This document shows positions 11,833-21,114 of a DNA stretch of 64,000 nucleotides, one piece after another (position 1 is the first letter of the stretch; every line of letters starts with the position of its first letter). A program made the position numbers and the translations under genes. Origin of the DNA: Stutzerimonas frequens (GTDB lineage Bacteria; Pseudomonadota; Gammaproteobacteria; Pseudomonadales; Pseudomonadaceae). Under the pieces are notes generated by a model. It was given only the letters and a program-made list of their open reading frames with translations, did not search any database and had not been told where the DNA came from. The stretch covers positions 160,043 through 224,042 of the forward strand of contig NZ_JAMOHM010000007.1 in NCBI RefSeq assembly GCF_024448335.1, in the 5' to 3' direction.

Positions 11833-12813
11833 TCAGGGCTCGCTCAACCACTGCGGAATCCGTCGCTCCAGGTAGTAGCGAGGGCGGCTTGGCGTGCCTT
11901 CGACAAAGCCGACATGACCGCCGCGGCGGTGCAGCTCCAGGGTTGTGGTCGCCGACAGTTCGGTCGGTTCCGGTACGCTGTGGCGGAACACGAAGGGGTC
12001 GTCCGCGGCCTGGATCAGCAGGGTCGGTGTCGTGATCGCTGGCAGGTAGTAGCGGCTGGAGGCGCGGCGGTAATAGTCCTGGGCGTCGCTGTAGCCGTGC
12101 AGCGGTGCGGTGAAGCGACCGTCGAAATCCCAGAAGGTGCGCATGCCGTGCAGCGGGCCGAGGCTCTGCAAGGCACCGAGGTGGTTCAGCAGCCCCTCGC
12201 GCTGGAAGCGCTGCTGTTTGTCCCTCACGTAGGCCACCATCGCCTTCATGAAATGCGCCTGGTAGACGCGGGAGAAGCCGAGGCCGATGCGATCGGCGCA
12301 CTGGTCCAGGCGAAACGGCACCGACACCGCCACCGCCTTGCGCAGCGGGCTACTGGCACCCGTTTCGCCGAGGTACTTGAGCAGCACGTTGCCGCCCAGC
12401 GAGTAGCCCACCGCATGCAGCGGCGCCATGGGGCGGCTGGCCTGCAGGTGCCCAATCACTTCGGCGAGATCGTCGCTGGCGCCGGAATGATAGGCGCGCG
12501 GCAGTAGATTCGGTTCGCCCGAGCAGCCGCGCCAGTTGATCGCGACGCTGGCCCAGCCCTGTGCAGCCAGTTGTTGCTGCAGGCCGAGCACGTAAAGCGA
12601 ATTCGACGAGCCGGTCAGCCCGTGCAGCACCAGGACCAGCGGCGCCGTGGCCTCATGCGGGCCGTGCCAGTCCAGGTCGATGAAATCGCCATCGGCCAGC
12701 CACAGTCGCTCACGCCGGCGCTCGAGGCGCGGCGCCTTGCGAAAGAATGGGTTCCACAGGGTCTGCAGATGCGGCCCGGGAAGCCACCAGGCGGGTTGGA
12801 AGGTTTCGGACAC
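11833..12813 (-). CDS. Alpha/beta hydrolase, YheT family
   Basis: This 326-residue hydrolase starts with GTG at 12813 (SETFQPAWWLPGPHLQTLW follows). The opening WxxxxHLQTLWN pattern and the length are characteristic of the YheT/ABHD1-3 group. The oxyanion region is LVLVLHGLTGSSNS, the nucleophile elbow is AVGYSLGGNVLLKYLGE with Ser, the acid residue lies in LIQAADDPFV, and the catalytic His lies in RRGGHVGFVEG. It is convergent with the TetR gene, with only six bases between the stops. YheT proteins are presumed esterases or lipases of undefined substrate. The order matches PA0367–PA0368, so this is backbone rather than part of the aldehyde operon. Confidence 0.9.
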   Translation of the reverse strand: MSETFQPAWWLPGPHLQTLWNPFFRKAPRLERRRERLWLADGDFIDLDWHGPHEATAPLVLVLHGLTGSSNSLYVLGLQQQLAAQGWASVAINWRGCSGEPNLLPRAYHSGASDDLAEVIGHLQASRPMAPLHAVGYSLGGNVLLKYLGETGASSPLRKAVAVSVPFRLDQCADRIGLGFSRVYQAHFMKAMVAYVRDKQQRFQREGLLNHLGALQSLGPLHGMRTFWDFDGRFTAPLHGYSDAQDYYRRASSRYYLPAITTPTLLIQAADDPFVFRHSVPEPTELSATTTLELHRRGGHVGFVEGTPSRPRYYLERRIPQWLSEP

Positions 12814-12985
12814 GGTCGCTCGGTTTCCTCGTTTGCTTCGACGTTAGAGCCTTGGCGGCGGGAAGAAAAGCATGATGCAGGCATTGAATGATGCTGGCCG
12901 CCCGGCGACTTACGCCTTTGGGGATATGGTCAGCGCCGCCCAAGGGGTGGAGAGTGACGCGATAGTCTTATCCGGAACCCTGCCC

Positions 12986-13390
12986 ATGACGCCTACCCCC
13001 TTCGACCAACTGCTCGGCGCCGCACGCCAGGAGCGCGAGCCCCAGCGCCTGCTGTTCGTCTTTGTCAGCGCTGAACTGCCCGAGGACGCCACCGAGGCCG
13101 AGCGCCAGCGTTTCGAGGAAAACGCCGGCGGTTCGCTGAAACCGGTGCTCTGCGTCGACAAGCTACCCGAGGAACTGAGCGACTTCGCCGCGCTGCGTGA
13201 AGAATCCGAGCGCACCGGCGTGGCCTGGGACCTGCTGTTCGCCGCGGCGCTGCCCGGCCAGGCCGGCATCACGCCGAACGCAGACGAGGCCGAGCAGCCA
13301 CTGAAGATGATGGTCAGCGCCATCGAGACCGGCAACGTCGGCCGCTTCCTGGCCTTCGATCGCAACGGGCAGACCGTCGACTTCTACTGA
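12986..13390 (+). CDS. Conserved hypothetical protein (ribonucleotide reductase-like name in some databases not supported)
   Basis: No function can be assigned. The start taken is the ATG at 12986 (MTPTPFDQLLGAARQ), giving 134 residues; the frame is open to an ATG at 12872, but the extra 38 residues overlap the promoter region of the divergent hydrolase. The protein is acidic (many Glu and Asp), soluble, without signal or membrane helix. A central beta-strand (QRLLFVFVSAELPED) and a C-terminal segment (MMVSAIETGNVGRFLAFDRNGQTVDFY) resemble the many small conserved proteins found next to rsmD in Pseudomonas (PA0369 position). It is convergent with rsmD across 11 bases. Confidence 0.7.
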   Translation: MTPTPFDQLLGAARQEREPQRLLFVFVSAELPEDATEAERQRFEENAGGSLKPVLCVDKLPEELSDFAALREESERTGVAWDLLFAAALPGQAGITPNADEAEQPLKMMVSAIETGNVGRFLAFDRNGQTVDFY

Positions 13391-13401
13391 CGTCGCCGAC
13401 T

Positions 13402-14004
13402 TCAAGCGGTGGGTGCGTGGCGCTCCCAGAGTGCGTAGTGCACCTTGCCGGCCTGCTTCTCCCGATGCAGTCGCCAGTTCCCCGGCAGGCCGAGGCTGGA
13501 CGGCAGCGCCTCGCTTTCGGTGTAGACCCAGGCGTGTTCGGCCAGCCAACCCTTGTTCTCCAGCAGCTCGCAGGCCGGTTGCAACAGATTCTTGTTGAAC
13601 GGCGGGTCGAGGAATACTAGGTCGAAGGCGGTCGGCGTCTGAGTTTCCAGATAGCGCAGGGCATCGCTCTGCAGCAGTTGGCCGTGGCCGCAGTTGAGCG
13701 TGTCCAGGTGCTTGCGCAGGCTGGCGATGGCATTGGCGTTCACGTCCAGCGCCAGGGCCATGCTGGCGCCGCGCGACAGGGCTTCCAGATAGATCGCGCC
13801 GCTGCCGGTGAACGGATCGAGCACCCGTGCGCCAAACAGGTAGGGTGCCAGCCAGTTGAACAGGGTTTCGCGCACCCGGTCCGGCGTAGGGCGCAGGCCT
13901 TCGGCATCGGGGAAGCTGAAGCGGCGCGAGCGCCACTCGCCGCCGATGATGCGCAGCTGGCCCTGGCCGCCGTGGGCGTTGGGGCGAATGGGTGGATTGG
14001 CCAT
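13402..14004 (-). CDS. rsmD: 16S rRNA (guanine(966)-N2)-methyltransferase
   Basis: RsmD methylates G966 of 16S rRNA in the small-subunit decoding region. The protein has 200 residues. The N-terminal GQLRIIGGEWRSRRFSFPD and LRPTPDRVRETLFNWL segments are hallmark RsmD sequences. The SAM-binding fold is seen as RVLDPFTGSGAIYLEALSRGA, and the catalytic motif for exocyclic amine methylation is LVFLDPPFN (D/N-PPF). The ATG at 14004 overlaps the stop of the upstream M16-like gene by one base (TGATG), so the three genes from 16881 to 13402 look like one operon. Confidence 0.95.
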   Translation of the reverse strand: MANPPIRPNAHGGQGQLRIIGGEWRSRRFSFPDAEGLRPTPDRVRETLFNWLAPYLFGARVLDPFTGSGAIYLEALSRGASMALALDVNANAIASLRKHLDTLNCGHGQLLQSDALRYLETQTPTAFDLVFLDPPFNKNLLQPACELLENKGWLAEHAWVYTESEALPSSLGLPGNWRLHREKQAGKVHYALWERHAPTA

Positions 14005-15536
14005 CAGTGCTCCGGAACGCCGCTGGGCTGTTCGGCTGGTTTATCGGTGGGCGGCGGCAGCGGCTGCTGCTCGACGTTGGGGCCGGCGGTGACGATGACG
14101 AAGGCATCGGCCTGCAGATGCTTGTTCATCGCGGCTTTGACCTGTTCGACCGTCAGCGCCTGCACCTCTCCCATGAAATCCTCCAGGTAGGTCAGCGGCA
14201 GGTCGTAGAAGCCGATGCTGCCGAGCTGACCGACGATGTCGGCATTGCTTGCGGTAGACAGCGGGAAGCTGCCGGCGATCTCGCGCTTGCTGCGCTCCAG
14301 CTCGGCCTCGGTCGGCCCTTCGGCGAGGTAGTCGCGGACCAGCTGCTGCACCAGCTCCAGCGCGCCATCGGTGAGTTCGGCGCGGGTCTGCATGCTGATC
14401 ATGAACGGCCCTTCGGCGCGCATCGGGCTGAAGCCGGAGTAGATGCCATAGGTCAGGCCGCGCTTTTCGCGCACCTCTTCCATCAGTCGCGTGCCGAAGC
14501 CGCCGCCGCCGAGGATCTGGTTGCCCAGATACAGCGCCGCATAGTCCGGATGGCCGCGAGGGATACCGAGCTGGGCCAGCATCAGGTGGCTCTGGTTGGA
14601 GGGGAAGTCGATGTGGTGCTTGCCGGCTGCGGGCGGTTGGGGCGACGGCGTGGTTGGCAGCGCCGGGCCTTCCGGCAGCGCGGCGGAGACCTCGGCGGCG
14701 AGCGCTTCGGCTTCCTCGCGGGAAAGGTCACCGACCAGTGCGATCACCGCATTGCCTGCAGCATAGGCGCGGGCGTGGAAGTCGCGCAGCTGCTCGACGC
14801 TGATCGCCGGAATCGACTCGGGCGTGCCTTCGCTGGGATGGGCGTAGGGGTGATCGCCATAGAGTTGCTCGAACAGCTCCAGGCTGGCCAGCTTGCCGGG
14901 GTTCTGCTTCTGGAATTCGAAGCCGGCCAGCAGCTGGTTCTTGATCCGTTGCAGCGAGTCCTCGGGGAACGTCGGCTGACCGATGACCTGGTTGAACAGC
15001 GCCAGAGCCGGCTCACGCTTGTCCGGTGCGCTCAGGCTGCGCAGGCTGACCACCGCCATGTCGCGGTAGGAACCGTTGCCGAAATCCGCACCGAGGCCTT
15101 CGAAACCACGGGCGATGGCGCTGACGTCCTTGCCCGCGACGCCCTCGTTGAGCATGGCATTGGTCAGCAGCGCCAGGCCGGGTATGTCGCCGTCCTGGCT
15201 GCTGCCGGCGGAGAAGGTCAGGCGCAGGTCGAACATCGGCAGCTCACGGGCTTCGACGAACAGTACCTTGGCGCCTTCGGCGGTCTGCCAGCTCTGGATG
15301 TCCAGCTTGCGACGGGCCAGCGGCTGGTCGCTCAGCTCGCTGAGCGATTCCAGGCGCGGCTTTTCCGGCGCCGCGGTCGTCACGGCAGGCTGGGTCGCTT
15401 CGCGGGCGACATCCTGCTCCGCCGGCTGGCCGGGCTGCGGCAGGGCGGTGGAGCCTTCGTCGCAGCCCGCCAGGCCGAAGCTGGCCGCCAGCAGCAGGCC
15501 AAGCAGGCCGTTGCGCAGGGCTTTGCAATCACTCAT
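14004..15536 (-). CDS. M16 peptidase-family lipoprotein, probably non-catalytic subunit
   Basis: This 510-residue protein starts at ATG 15536, which overlaps the stop of the upstream M16 gene by eight bases; a GAGGAAG ribosome binding site supports it. The signal peptide ends in a lipobox-like LAGC near residue 25, so a lipoprotein is likely. Two M16 domains are recognisable (PMFDLRLTFSAGSSQDGDIPGLALLTNAMLNEG in the first, QILGGGGFGTRLMEEVREKRGLTYGIYS in the second). The zinc-binding HxxEH of active M16 enzymes is replaced by LLTNAM, and the R/Y substrate residues of the C-domain are kept. That is the pattern of the partner subunit in two-gene M16 heterodimers. It pairs with the catalytic neighbour. 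Confidence 0.88.
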   Translation of the reverse strand: MSDCKALRNGLLGLLLAASFGLAGCDEGSTALPQPGQPAEQDVAREATQPAVTTAAPEKPRLESLSELSDQPLARRKLDIQSWQTAEGAKVLFVEARELPMFDLRLTFSAGSSQDGDIPGLALLTNAMLNEGVAGKDVSAIARGFEGLGADFGNGSYRDMAVVSLRSLSAPDKREPALALFNQVIGQPTFPEDSLQRIKNQLLAGFEFQKQNPGKLASLELFEQLYGDHPYAHPSEGTPESIPAISVEQLRDFHARAYAAGNAVIALVGDLSREEAEALAAEVSAALPEGPALPTTPSPQPPAAGKHHIDFPSNQSHLMLAQLGIPRGHPDYAALYLGNQILGGGGFGTRLMEEVREKRGLTYGIYSGFSPMRAEGPFMISMQTRAELTDGALELVQQLVRDYLAEGPTEAELERSKREIAGSFPLSTASNADIVGQLGSIGFYDLPLTYLEDFMGEVQALTVEQVKAAMNKHLQADAFVIVTAGPNVEQQPLPPPTDKPAEQPSGVPEH

Positions 15537-16881
15537 CACGGGCTTCCTCGGGCAGAACATGGGCGACGCTCAGGCGGGAGCGGGTGAAGTAGGTGCGGGC
15601 GGCCTGCTGGATGTCCTCGGGCGTGACCGCTTCCAGCGCGCTCAGCTCCTCGTCCATCAGGCGCCAGGAAAGCCCGACGGTTTCCAGCTTGCCGATGGTG
15701 GTGGCCTGCTGGGTGATGGAATCGCGCTCGTAGACCAGGCCGGCGATGACCTGGGCACGCACGCGCTCGAGTTCGTCCGCCGAGGGAGGCGTCTCCTTGA
15801 GCGCGTCCAGCTGCCGCCAGAGCCCGGCTTCGACTTCTTCCAGGGTGCGGCCCTTCTGCAAGTTCGGCGCGGCGCTCAAGACGAACAGGCTGTCGCCACG
15901 GGCATAGGCGTCGTACCAGGCCGAGGCGCTGGTCACCAGTTCCTCTCCGCGCTCCAGCCGTTCCGGCAGGCGCGCGCTGTAGCCGCCGTCGAGCAGGGCG
16001 GAGATCAACCGCAGGGCATGCACCTGGCGAGCGTTCTCCTCGGTCGCCAGGCTCGGTGCATTGAAGGCCATGAGCAGCGTCGGCAGCTGGGTCTTCACGT
16101 GCAGCTGGAGGCGGCGCTCGCCCGGTTCGTCCAGCTCAAGCGGCCGCTTGGCCGCCGGCACCTCGCGTTTCTCGATGCCGCCGAAGAAGCGTTCGGCCAG
16201 CCCGCGGACCTCGTCGACGGTCACGTCGCCGACCACCACCACGGTGGCGTTGTTCGGTGCGTACCACTGCTCGTACCAGGCACGCAGCTCGTCGGCCTGC
16301 ATGCGGTTGAGATCGGCCATCCAGCCGATGGTCGGGTTGCGGTAGCCGCTGGCGGGATAGGTGATGGTCTTGAAGCGCTCGTAGGCCAGCGAGCTGGGCT
16401 TGTCGTCGGTGCGCAGGCGGCGTTCTTCCTTGATCACTTCGATCTCGCGGGCGAACTCCTCGGGCGGCAGCCTGAGGCTGGCCAGGCGGTCGGCTTCGAG
16501 TTCGAACGCAACGGCCAGGCGGTCGCGTGCCAGAACCTGGTAATAGGCCGTGTAGTCGTCGCTGGTGAAGGCATTTTCCTCGGCGCCCAGCTCACGCAGG
16601 ATGCGCGAGGCTTCGCCGGCATCGAGCTTGCGGCTGCCCTTGAACATCATGTGTTCGAGCGCGTGGGAGAGGCCGGTCTGGCCGGCTGTCTCGTAGCTGG
16701 AGCCAACCTTGTACCAGAGCTGGGAAACCACCACCGGCGCACGATGATCCTCGCGCACGATCACCTTCAGGCCGTTGTCGAGGAAGAACTCGTGGGTGGG
16801 CTGGCTGTCTGCTGCTGCCAGCAGGGGCAGATAGAAGGCTCCGAGCAGCAGGGCGGCGGCGCGGCGTAACATCAGAGGCAT
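15529..16881 (-). CDS. M16 family zinc metallopeptidase, catalytic
   Basis: This exported zinc peptidase has 450 residues from ATG 16881 (MPLMLRRAAALL); the frame is open further upstream without a signal-like sequence. The signal peptide ends near LAAADSQPT. The inverted zinc motif HxxEH is intact as GLSHALEHMMF, followed 70-odd residues later by the third ligand region (FELEADRLASLRLPPEEFAREIEVIKEERR). The rest is the typical tandem M16 fold. It is the first gene of an operon with the non-catalytic M16 subunit and rsmD, the same order as P. aeruginosa PA0372–PA0370. It is divergent from ftsY. The substrate is unknown; such pairs degrade periplasmic peptides or process exported ones. Confidence 0.92.
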   Translation of the reverse strand: MPLMLRRAAALLLGAFYLPLLAAADSQPTHEFFLDNGLKVIVREDHRAPVVVSQLWYKVGSSYETAGQTGLSHALEHMMFKGSRKLDAGEASRILRELGAEENAFTSDDYTAYYQVLARDRLAVAFELEADRLASLRLPPEEFAREIEVIKEERRLRTDDKPSSLAYERFKTITYPASGYRNPTIGWMADLNRMQADELRAWYEQWYAPNNATVVVVGDVTVDEVRGLAERFFGGIEKREVPAAKRPLELDEPGERRLQLHVKTQLPTLLMAFNAPSLATEENARQVHALRLISALLDGGYSARLPERLERGEELVTSASAWYDAYARGDSLFVLSAAPNLQKGRTLEEVEAGLWRQLDALKETPPSADELERVRAQVIAGLVYERDSITQQATTIGKLETVGLSWRLMDEELSALEAVTPEDIQQAARTYFTRSRLSVAHVLPEEARDE

Positions 16882-17108
16882 AGTCGGGACTCGTCCAGGT
16901 TGGTGCCCGCCACGGCAGATGGCAGGACGGCGACACGGCAGCCATGGTAATGGCCCGCGCGGGTCAGGCAAAGCGGGGTATCCGCACAGTCTGCTCGGCC
17001 GCAGTGCCCACGCTTAGCGCACCTGCCTGGCGAGGTGCTAGGATAGGGCCCATTTTTAGGCCGGAAGCCAGGCTGCCGGCGTTTCGCATCCTTGAGAATA
17101 CCTTCTCC

Positions 17109-18383
17109 ATGTTTGGTTCCAACGACGACAAGAAGACGCCGGCCGAGCCCGGTGAAAAGAAAGGCCTGTTCGGCTGGCTGCGCAAGAAGCCGCAGCCCGC
17201 GCCGGCAGAGCAGCCCGCCGCCGAACAGCCGGACAGCGAATCGGTCGAGCAGACCGGGGCGCCTGTCGAATCGCCTGTCGCTACACCTCAGGAAGAGCAG
17301 CCGGCGCGCGTGGTCGAGGCCGATATGCAGCCGGCTGAGGTCATAGAGCCGGTGCTGCTGCACCCTGAACCTGAACCCGAACCCGAACCCGAACCCGAAC
17401 CGGAGCCGGTACCTGCCCCGGTCGTGGCGACCGCGCCGGAGGCCCCAACCAAGCTCGGCTTCTTCGCTCGCCTGCGCCAGGGGCTGTCGAAAACCAGCGC
17501 CAGCATTGGCGAAGGTATGGCCAGCCTGTTCCTCGGCAAGAAGGCCATCGACGACGATCTGCTCGACGAATTGGAAACCCGCCTGCTCACCGCCGACGTC
17601 GGCGTCGAGGCGACCACCGCGATCATGCAGAATCTCACCCGGCGCGTCTCGCGCAAGGAGTTGGCCGACAGCGGCGCGCTCTACACCGCGCTGCAGGAAG
17701 AGCTTGTTGGCCTGCTCAAGCCGGTCGAGCAGCCGCTGGCGATCGATGCTGGCAAGCGCCCGTATGTGATCCTGGTGGTCGGCGTGAACGGCGTCGGCAA
17801 GACCACCACCATCGGCAAGCTGGCCAAGAAGCTGCAGCTCGACGGCAAGAAGGTCATGCTCGCCGCCGGCGACACCTTCCGCGCCGCGGCGGTGGAGCAG
17901 CTGCAGGTGTGGGGCGAGCGCAACGGCATTCCGGTGGTCGCCCAGCACACCGGTGCCGATTCCGCCTCGGTGATCTTCGATGCCGTGCAGGCGGCCAAGG
18001 CGCGTGGCATCGACGTGCTGATCGCCGACACCGCGGGCCGACTGCATACCAAGGACAACCTGATGGAAGAGCTGAAGAAAGTCCGTCGGGTGATGGGCAA
18101 ACTCGACGAGTCGGCTCCCCACGAGGTCCTGCTGGTACTCGACGCCGGCACTGGCCAGAACGCCATCAACCAGACCAAGCAGTTCAATCAGGCGGTCGAG
18201 CTGACCGGGCTGGCACTGACCAAGCTCGACGGCACCGCCAAGGGCGGCGTGATCTTCGCGCTGGCCAAGCAGTTCGGCACGCCGATCCGCTACATCGGCG
18301 TGGGTGAAGGCATCGACGATCTGCGCACCTTCGAGGCTGATGCCTTCGTCAAGGCGCTGTTCTCCCAGCGGGAAGACGCATGA
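17109..18383 (+). CDS. ftsY: Signal recognition particle receptor FtsY
   Basis: FtsY docks SRP-ribosome complexes at the inner membrane for co-translational insertion. The ATG at 17109 (MFGSNDDKK) gives 424 residues; the much longer upstream frame is not used in this family. Residues 1–130 form the acidic A domain with a Pro-Glu repeat. The N domain begins near residue 113 ([20 protein letters not shown]). The GTPase G domain shows [15 protein letters not shown] (G1, about residues 225–239), [27 protein letters not shown] (G3) and [10 protein letters not shown] (G4/G5). The gene is followed by ftsE with a four-base ATGA overlap, the classical ftsYEX operon. Confidence 0.97.
   Translation: MFGSNDDKKTPAEPGEKKGLFGWLRKKPQPAPAEQPAAEQPDSESVEQTGAPVESPVATPQEEQPARVVEADMQPAEVIEPVLLHPEPEPEPEPEPEPEPVPAPVVATAPEAPTKLGFFARLRQGLSKTSASIGEGMASLFLGKKAIDDDLLDELETRLLTADVGVEATTAIMQNLTRRVSRKELADSGALYTALQEELVGLLKPVEQPLAIDAGKRPYVILVVGVNGVGKTTTIGKLAKKLQLDGKKVMLAAGDTFRAAAVEQLQVWGERNGIPVVAQHTGADSASVIFDAVQAAKARGIDVLIADTAGRLHTKDNLMEELKKVRRVMGKLDESAPHEVLLVLDAGTGQNAINQTKQFNQAVELTGLALTKLDGTAKGGVIFALAKQFGTPIRYIGVGEGIDDLRTFEADAFVKALFSQREDA
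17364..17405 (+). repeat. In-frame Pro-Glu hexanucleotide repeat in ftsY
   Basis: Seven tandem six-base units (two CCTGAA, four CCCGAA, one CCGGAG) encode alternating Pro-Glu at about residues 86–99 of FtsY. They lie in the disordered acidic domain, so changes in copy number would alter length without shifting the frame. Confidence 0.85.
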
Positions 18384-19051
18384 TCCGTTTCGAACAGGTC
18401 GGCAAACGCTACCCCAACGGCCACGTCGGGTTGCACGAGCTGTCCTTCCAGGTCAGGCGTGGCGAGTTCCTCTTCGTCACCGGCCATTCCGGTGCCGGCA
18501 AGAGCACGCTGCTGCGCCTGCTCTTAGCGATGGAGCGGCCCACCAGTGGCAAGCTGCTGCTGGCCGGGCAGGACCTGTCGCGCATCACCAATGCGCAGAT
18601 TCCTTTCCTGCGCCGGCAGATCGGCGTGGTGTTCCAGAACCATCAGCTGCTGTTCGATCGCACCGTATTCGACAACGTCGCCCTGCCGCTGCAGATTCTC
18701 GGGCTGAACAAGCGCGAGATCGGTCAGCGGGTGATGACTGCGCTGGAGCGCGTCAGCCTCAAGGACAAGGCGCTGCAGTATCCGGCGGACCTGTCCACCG
18801 GCCAGCAGCAGCGTGTCGGCATCGCCCGCGCCGTCGTGCATCGGCCGGCTCTGCTTCTGGCCGATGAACCGACCGGCAACCTCGACCCGCGACTCGCTGC
18901 GGAGATCATGGGCGTGTTCGAAGACATCAATCGCCTGGGGACCACCGTGCTGATCGCCAGCCACGATCTGGCGCTGATCGCGCGGATGCGCCATCGCATG
19001 CTGACCCTGCAACGTGGTCGCCTGATCGGCGACGGGGAGGCCAGCCGATGA
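18380..19051 (+). CDS. ftsE: Cell division ATP-binding protein FtsE
   Basis: FtsE is the ATPase half of the FtsEX complex, which sits at the division septum and activates peptidoglycan hydrolases through periplasmic partners. The 223 residues match the family. The Walker A motif is GHSGAGKSTLLRLL (near residue 36), the Q-loop is VFQNHQLLFDRTVFDNVALPL, the ABC signature is LSTGQQQRVGIARA, the Walker B is LLLADEPTGNLD, and the switch His is in IASHD. The signature serine and glycine are in the usual register. The start overlaps ftsY and the stop overlaps ftsX, each by an ATGA junction. Confidence 0.97.
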   Translation: MIRFEQVGKRYPNGHVGLHELSFQVRRGEFLFVTGHSGAGKSTLLRLLLAMERPTSGKLLLAGQDLSRITNAQIPFLRRQIGVVFQNHQLLFDRTVFDNVALPLQILGLNKREIGQRVMTALERVSLKDKALQYPADLSTGQQQRVGIARAVVHRPALLLADEPTGNLDPRLAAEIMGVFEDINRLGTTVLIASHDLALIARMRHRMLTLQRGRLIGDGEASR

Positions 19052-20067
19052 GCAGCGAACGCAATCCCAAGACCAACCCGAGCACGGCTGAGCGCGTCGG
19101 CGGTTCGGTGAAGAAGCCGGAGCAGCCACGCGGTGACGAGCCGGACTTCAAGACGCTGTTCCACGCCTGGCTGGAAAGTCACCGCGCCAGCCTGGTGGAC
19201 AGCGTCGGACGCCTGATCAAGCAGCCGATCGGCAGCTTCTTCACCTGCCTGGTGATGGCCGTGGCGTTGAGCCTGCCCATGGGCCTGGCGCTGCTGCTGG
19301 ACAACGTCGAGCGACTCGGTGGCTCCTGGCAGCGCGCCGCGCAGATCTCGCTGTTCATGGACCTCGAGGTGGATAGCGCCGCCGGTGAGCGCCTGCGTGA
19401 CGAGGTTGCGGCCATGCCCGATGTGGCAGCGGCGGACTGGGTCAGTCGCGAGCAGGCGCTGGACGAGTTCCAGCAGCTCTCCGGGCTTGGCGAAGCGCTC
19501 AAGGAATTGCCGGAGAATCCGCTGCCCGGCGTGATCATCGTGACACCCGAAGAGGTGGACAAGGACAAGCTCGAAGCGCTGCGCCAGCAGCTGGCCGAGT
19601 TGCCGGGCGTGCAGCTGGCGCAGCTGGATCTGCTCTGGGTCGAGCGGCTGACCGCCATCCTCAAGCTCGGAGACCGTTTCGTCTTTGGCCTGACATTGCT
19701 GCTGGTGGCGACGTTGCTGCTGGTGATTGGCAACACCATTCGCCTGCACATCGAGAACCGCCGCACCGAGATCGAGGTGGTCAAGCTGGTGGGCGGCACC
19801 GATGGTTACGTCCGCCGTCCGTTCCTCTACATGGGTGCCATCTATGGCCTGGGTGCCGGCCTGATCGCCTGGCTGCTGCTGGTCTACGGTCTGGGCTGGC
19901 TAAATGAAGCCGTGGTCAACCTGGCGGGCCTCTACGGCAGCGATTTCGGCCTGGGGGGCGTTCCGGCCGGCGATGCGTTATCGCTGGTGATCGGTGCGGT
20001 GCTGCTCGGCTACATTGGTGCCTGGCTGGCTGTCGCAAGGCATCTGAGCGAACTCGCTCCGCGTTAA
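19048..20067 (+). CDS. ftsX: Cell division protein FtsX
   Basis: FtsX is the membrane subunit of FtsEX. The 339 residues start with a charged cytoplasmic tail of about 60 residues that is longer than in E. coli but usual for Pseudomonas. The first membrane helix is near residues 65–92 (FFTCLVMAVALSLPMGLALLL), followed by a periplasmic loop of about 110 residues (QISLFMDLEVDSAAGERL and onward) that normally binds the hydrolase activator. Three further helices lie near 210–235, 260–285 and 308–330. The RRTEIEVVKLVGGTDGYVRRPFLYMGAIYG segment is the conserved coupling region between helices two and three. It overlaps ftsE by four bases and is followed by rpoH after 111 bases. Confidence 0.96.
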   Translation: MSSERNPKTNPSTAERVGGSVKKPEQPRGDEPDFKTLFHAWLESHRASLVDSVGRLIKQPIGSFFTCLVMAVALSLPMGLALLLDNVERLGGSWQRAAQISLFMDLEVDSAAGERLRDEVAAMPDVAAADWVSREQALDEFQQLSGLGEALKELPENPLPGVIIVTPEEVDKDKLEALRQQLAELPGVQLAQLDLLWVERLTAILKLGDRFVFGLTLLLVATLLLVIGNTIRLHIENRRTEIEVVKLVGGTDGYVRRPFLYMGAIYGLGAGLIAWLLLVYGLGWLNEAVVNLAGLYGSDFGLGGVPAGDALSLVIGAVLLGYIGAWLAVARHLSELAPR

Positions 20068-20122
20068 AGTTTCGTTTAAAAACAATGACTTGATTGTTGT
20101 ATCAGGGAACTTTTCCACAGGC

Positions 20123-20150
20123 TTGCAGTCTCATGCGGCAATGCTAAACT
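20123..20150 (+). promoter_or_regulatory. Candidate sigma-70 promoter of rpoH
   Basis: TTGCAG (20123–20128) and TAAACT (20145–20150) are separated by 16 bases in the ftsX–rpoH gap. The -10 ends 28 bases before the rpoH ATG. An rpoH promoter separate from ftsYEX is expected in this gene arrangement, but no experimental start is known here. Confidence 0.4.
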
Positions 20151-20178
20151 GCTGCAGCTTCGTCATTGGAGGTACTGC

Positions 20179-21033
<855 letters not shown>

Positions 21034-21051
21034 CGCCCCTTAGCAGGAACG

Positions 21052-21087
21052 AATCGCGGGATGCCGATGGCACCCGCGATTTTTTTT
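21052..21087 (+). terminator. Rho-independent terminator of rpoH
   Basis: A perfect stem AATCGCGGG / CCCGCGATT with an inner TGCC/GGCA pairing and a GAT loop is followed directly by a run of eight T. It lies 18 bases after the rpoH stop and faces the convergent histidine kinase gene. Confidence 0.93.
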
Positions 21088-21114
21088 GCCGAACGTCCGG
21101 CTCGCAGGCGTTAG

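Noticed and set aside
13992..16869. Long plus-strand frames opposite the M16 genes
   Set aside because: They are low-complexity Gly/Gln/Arg translations, antisense to two recognisable peptidase-family genes with coupled starts.
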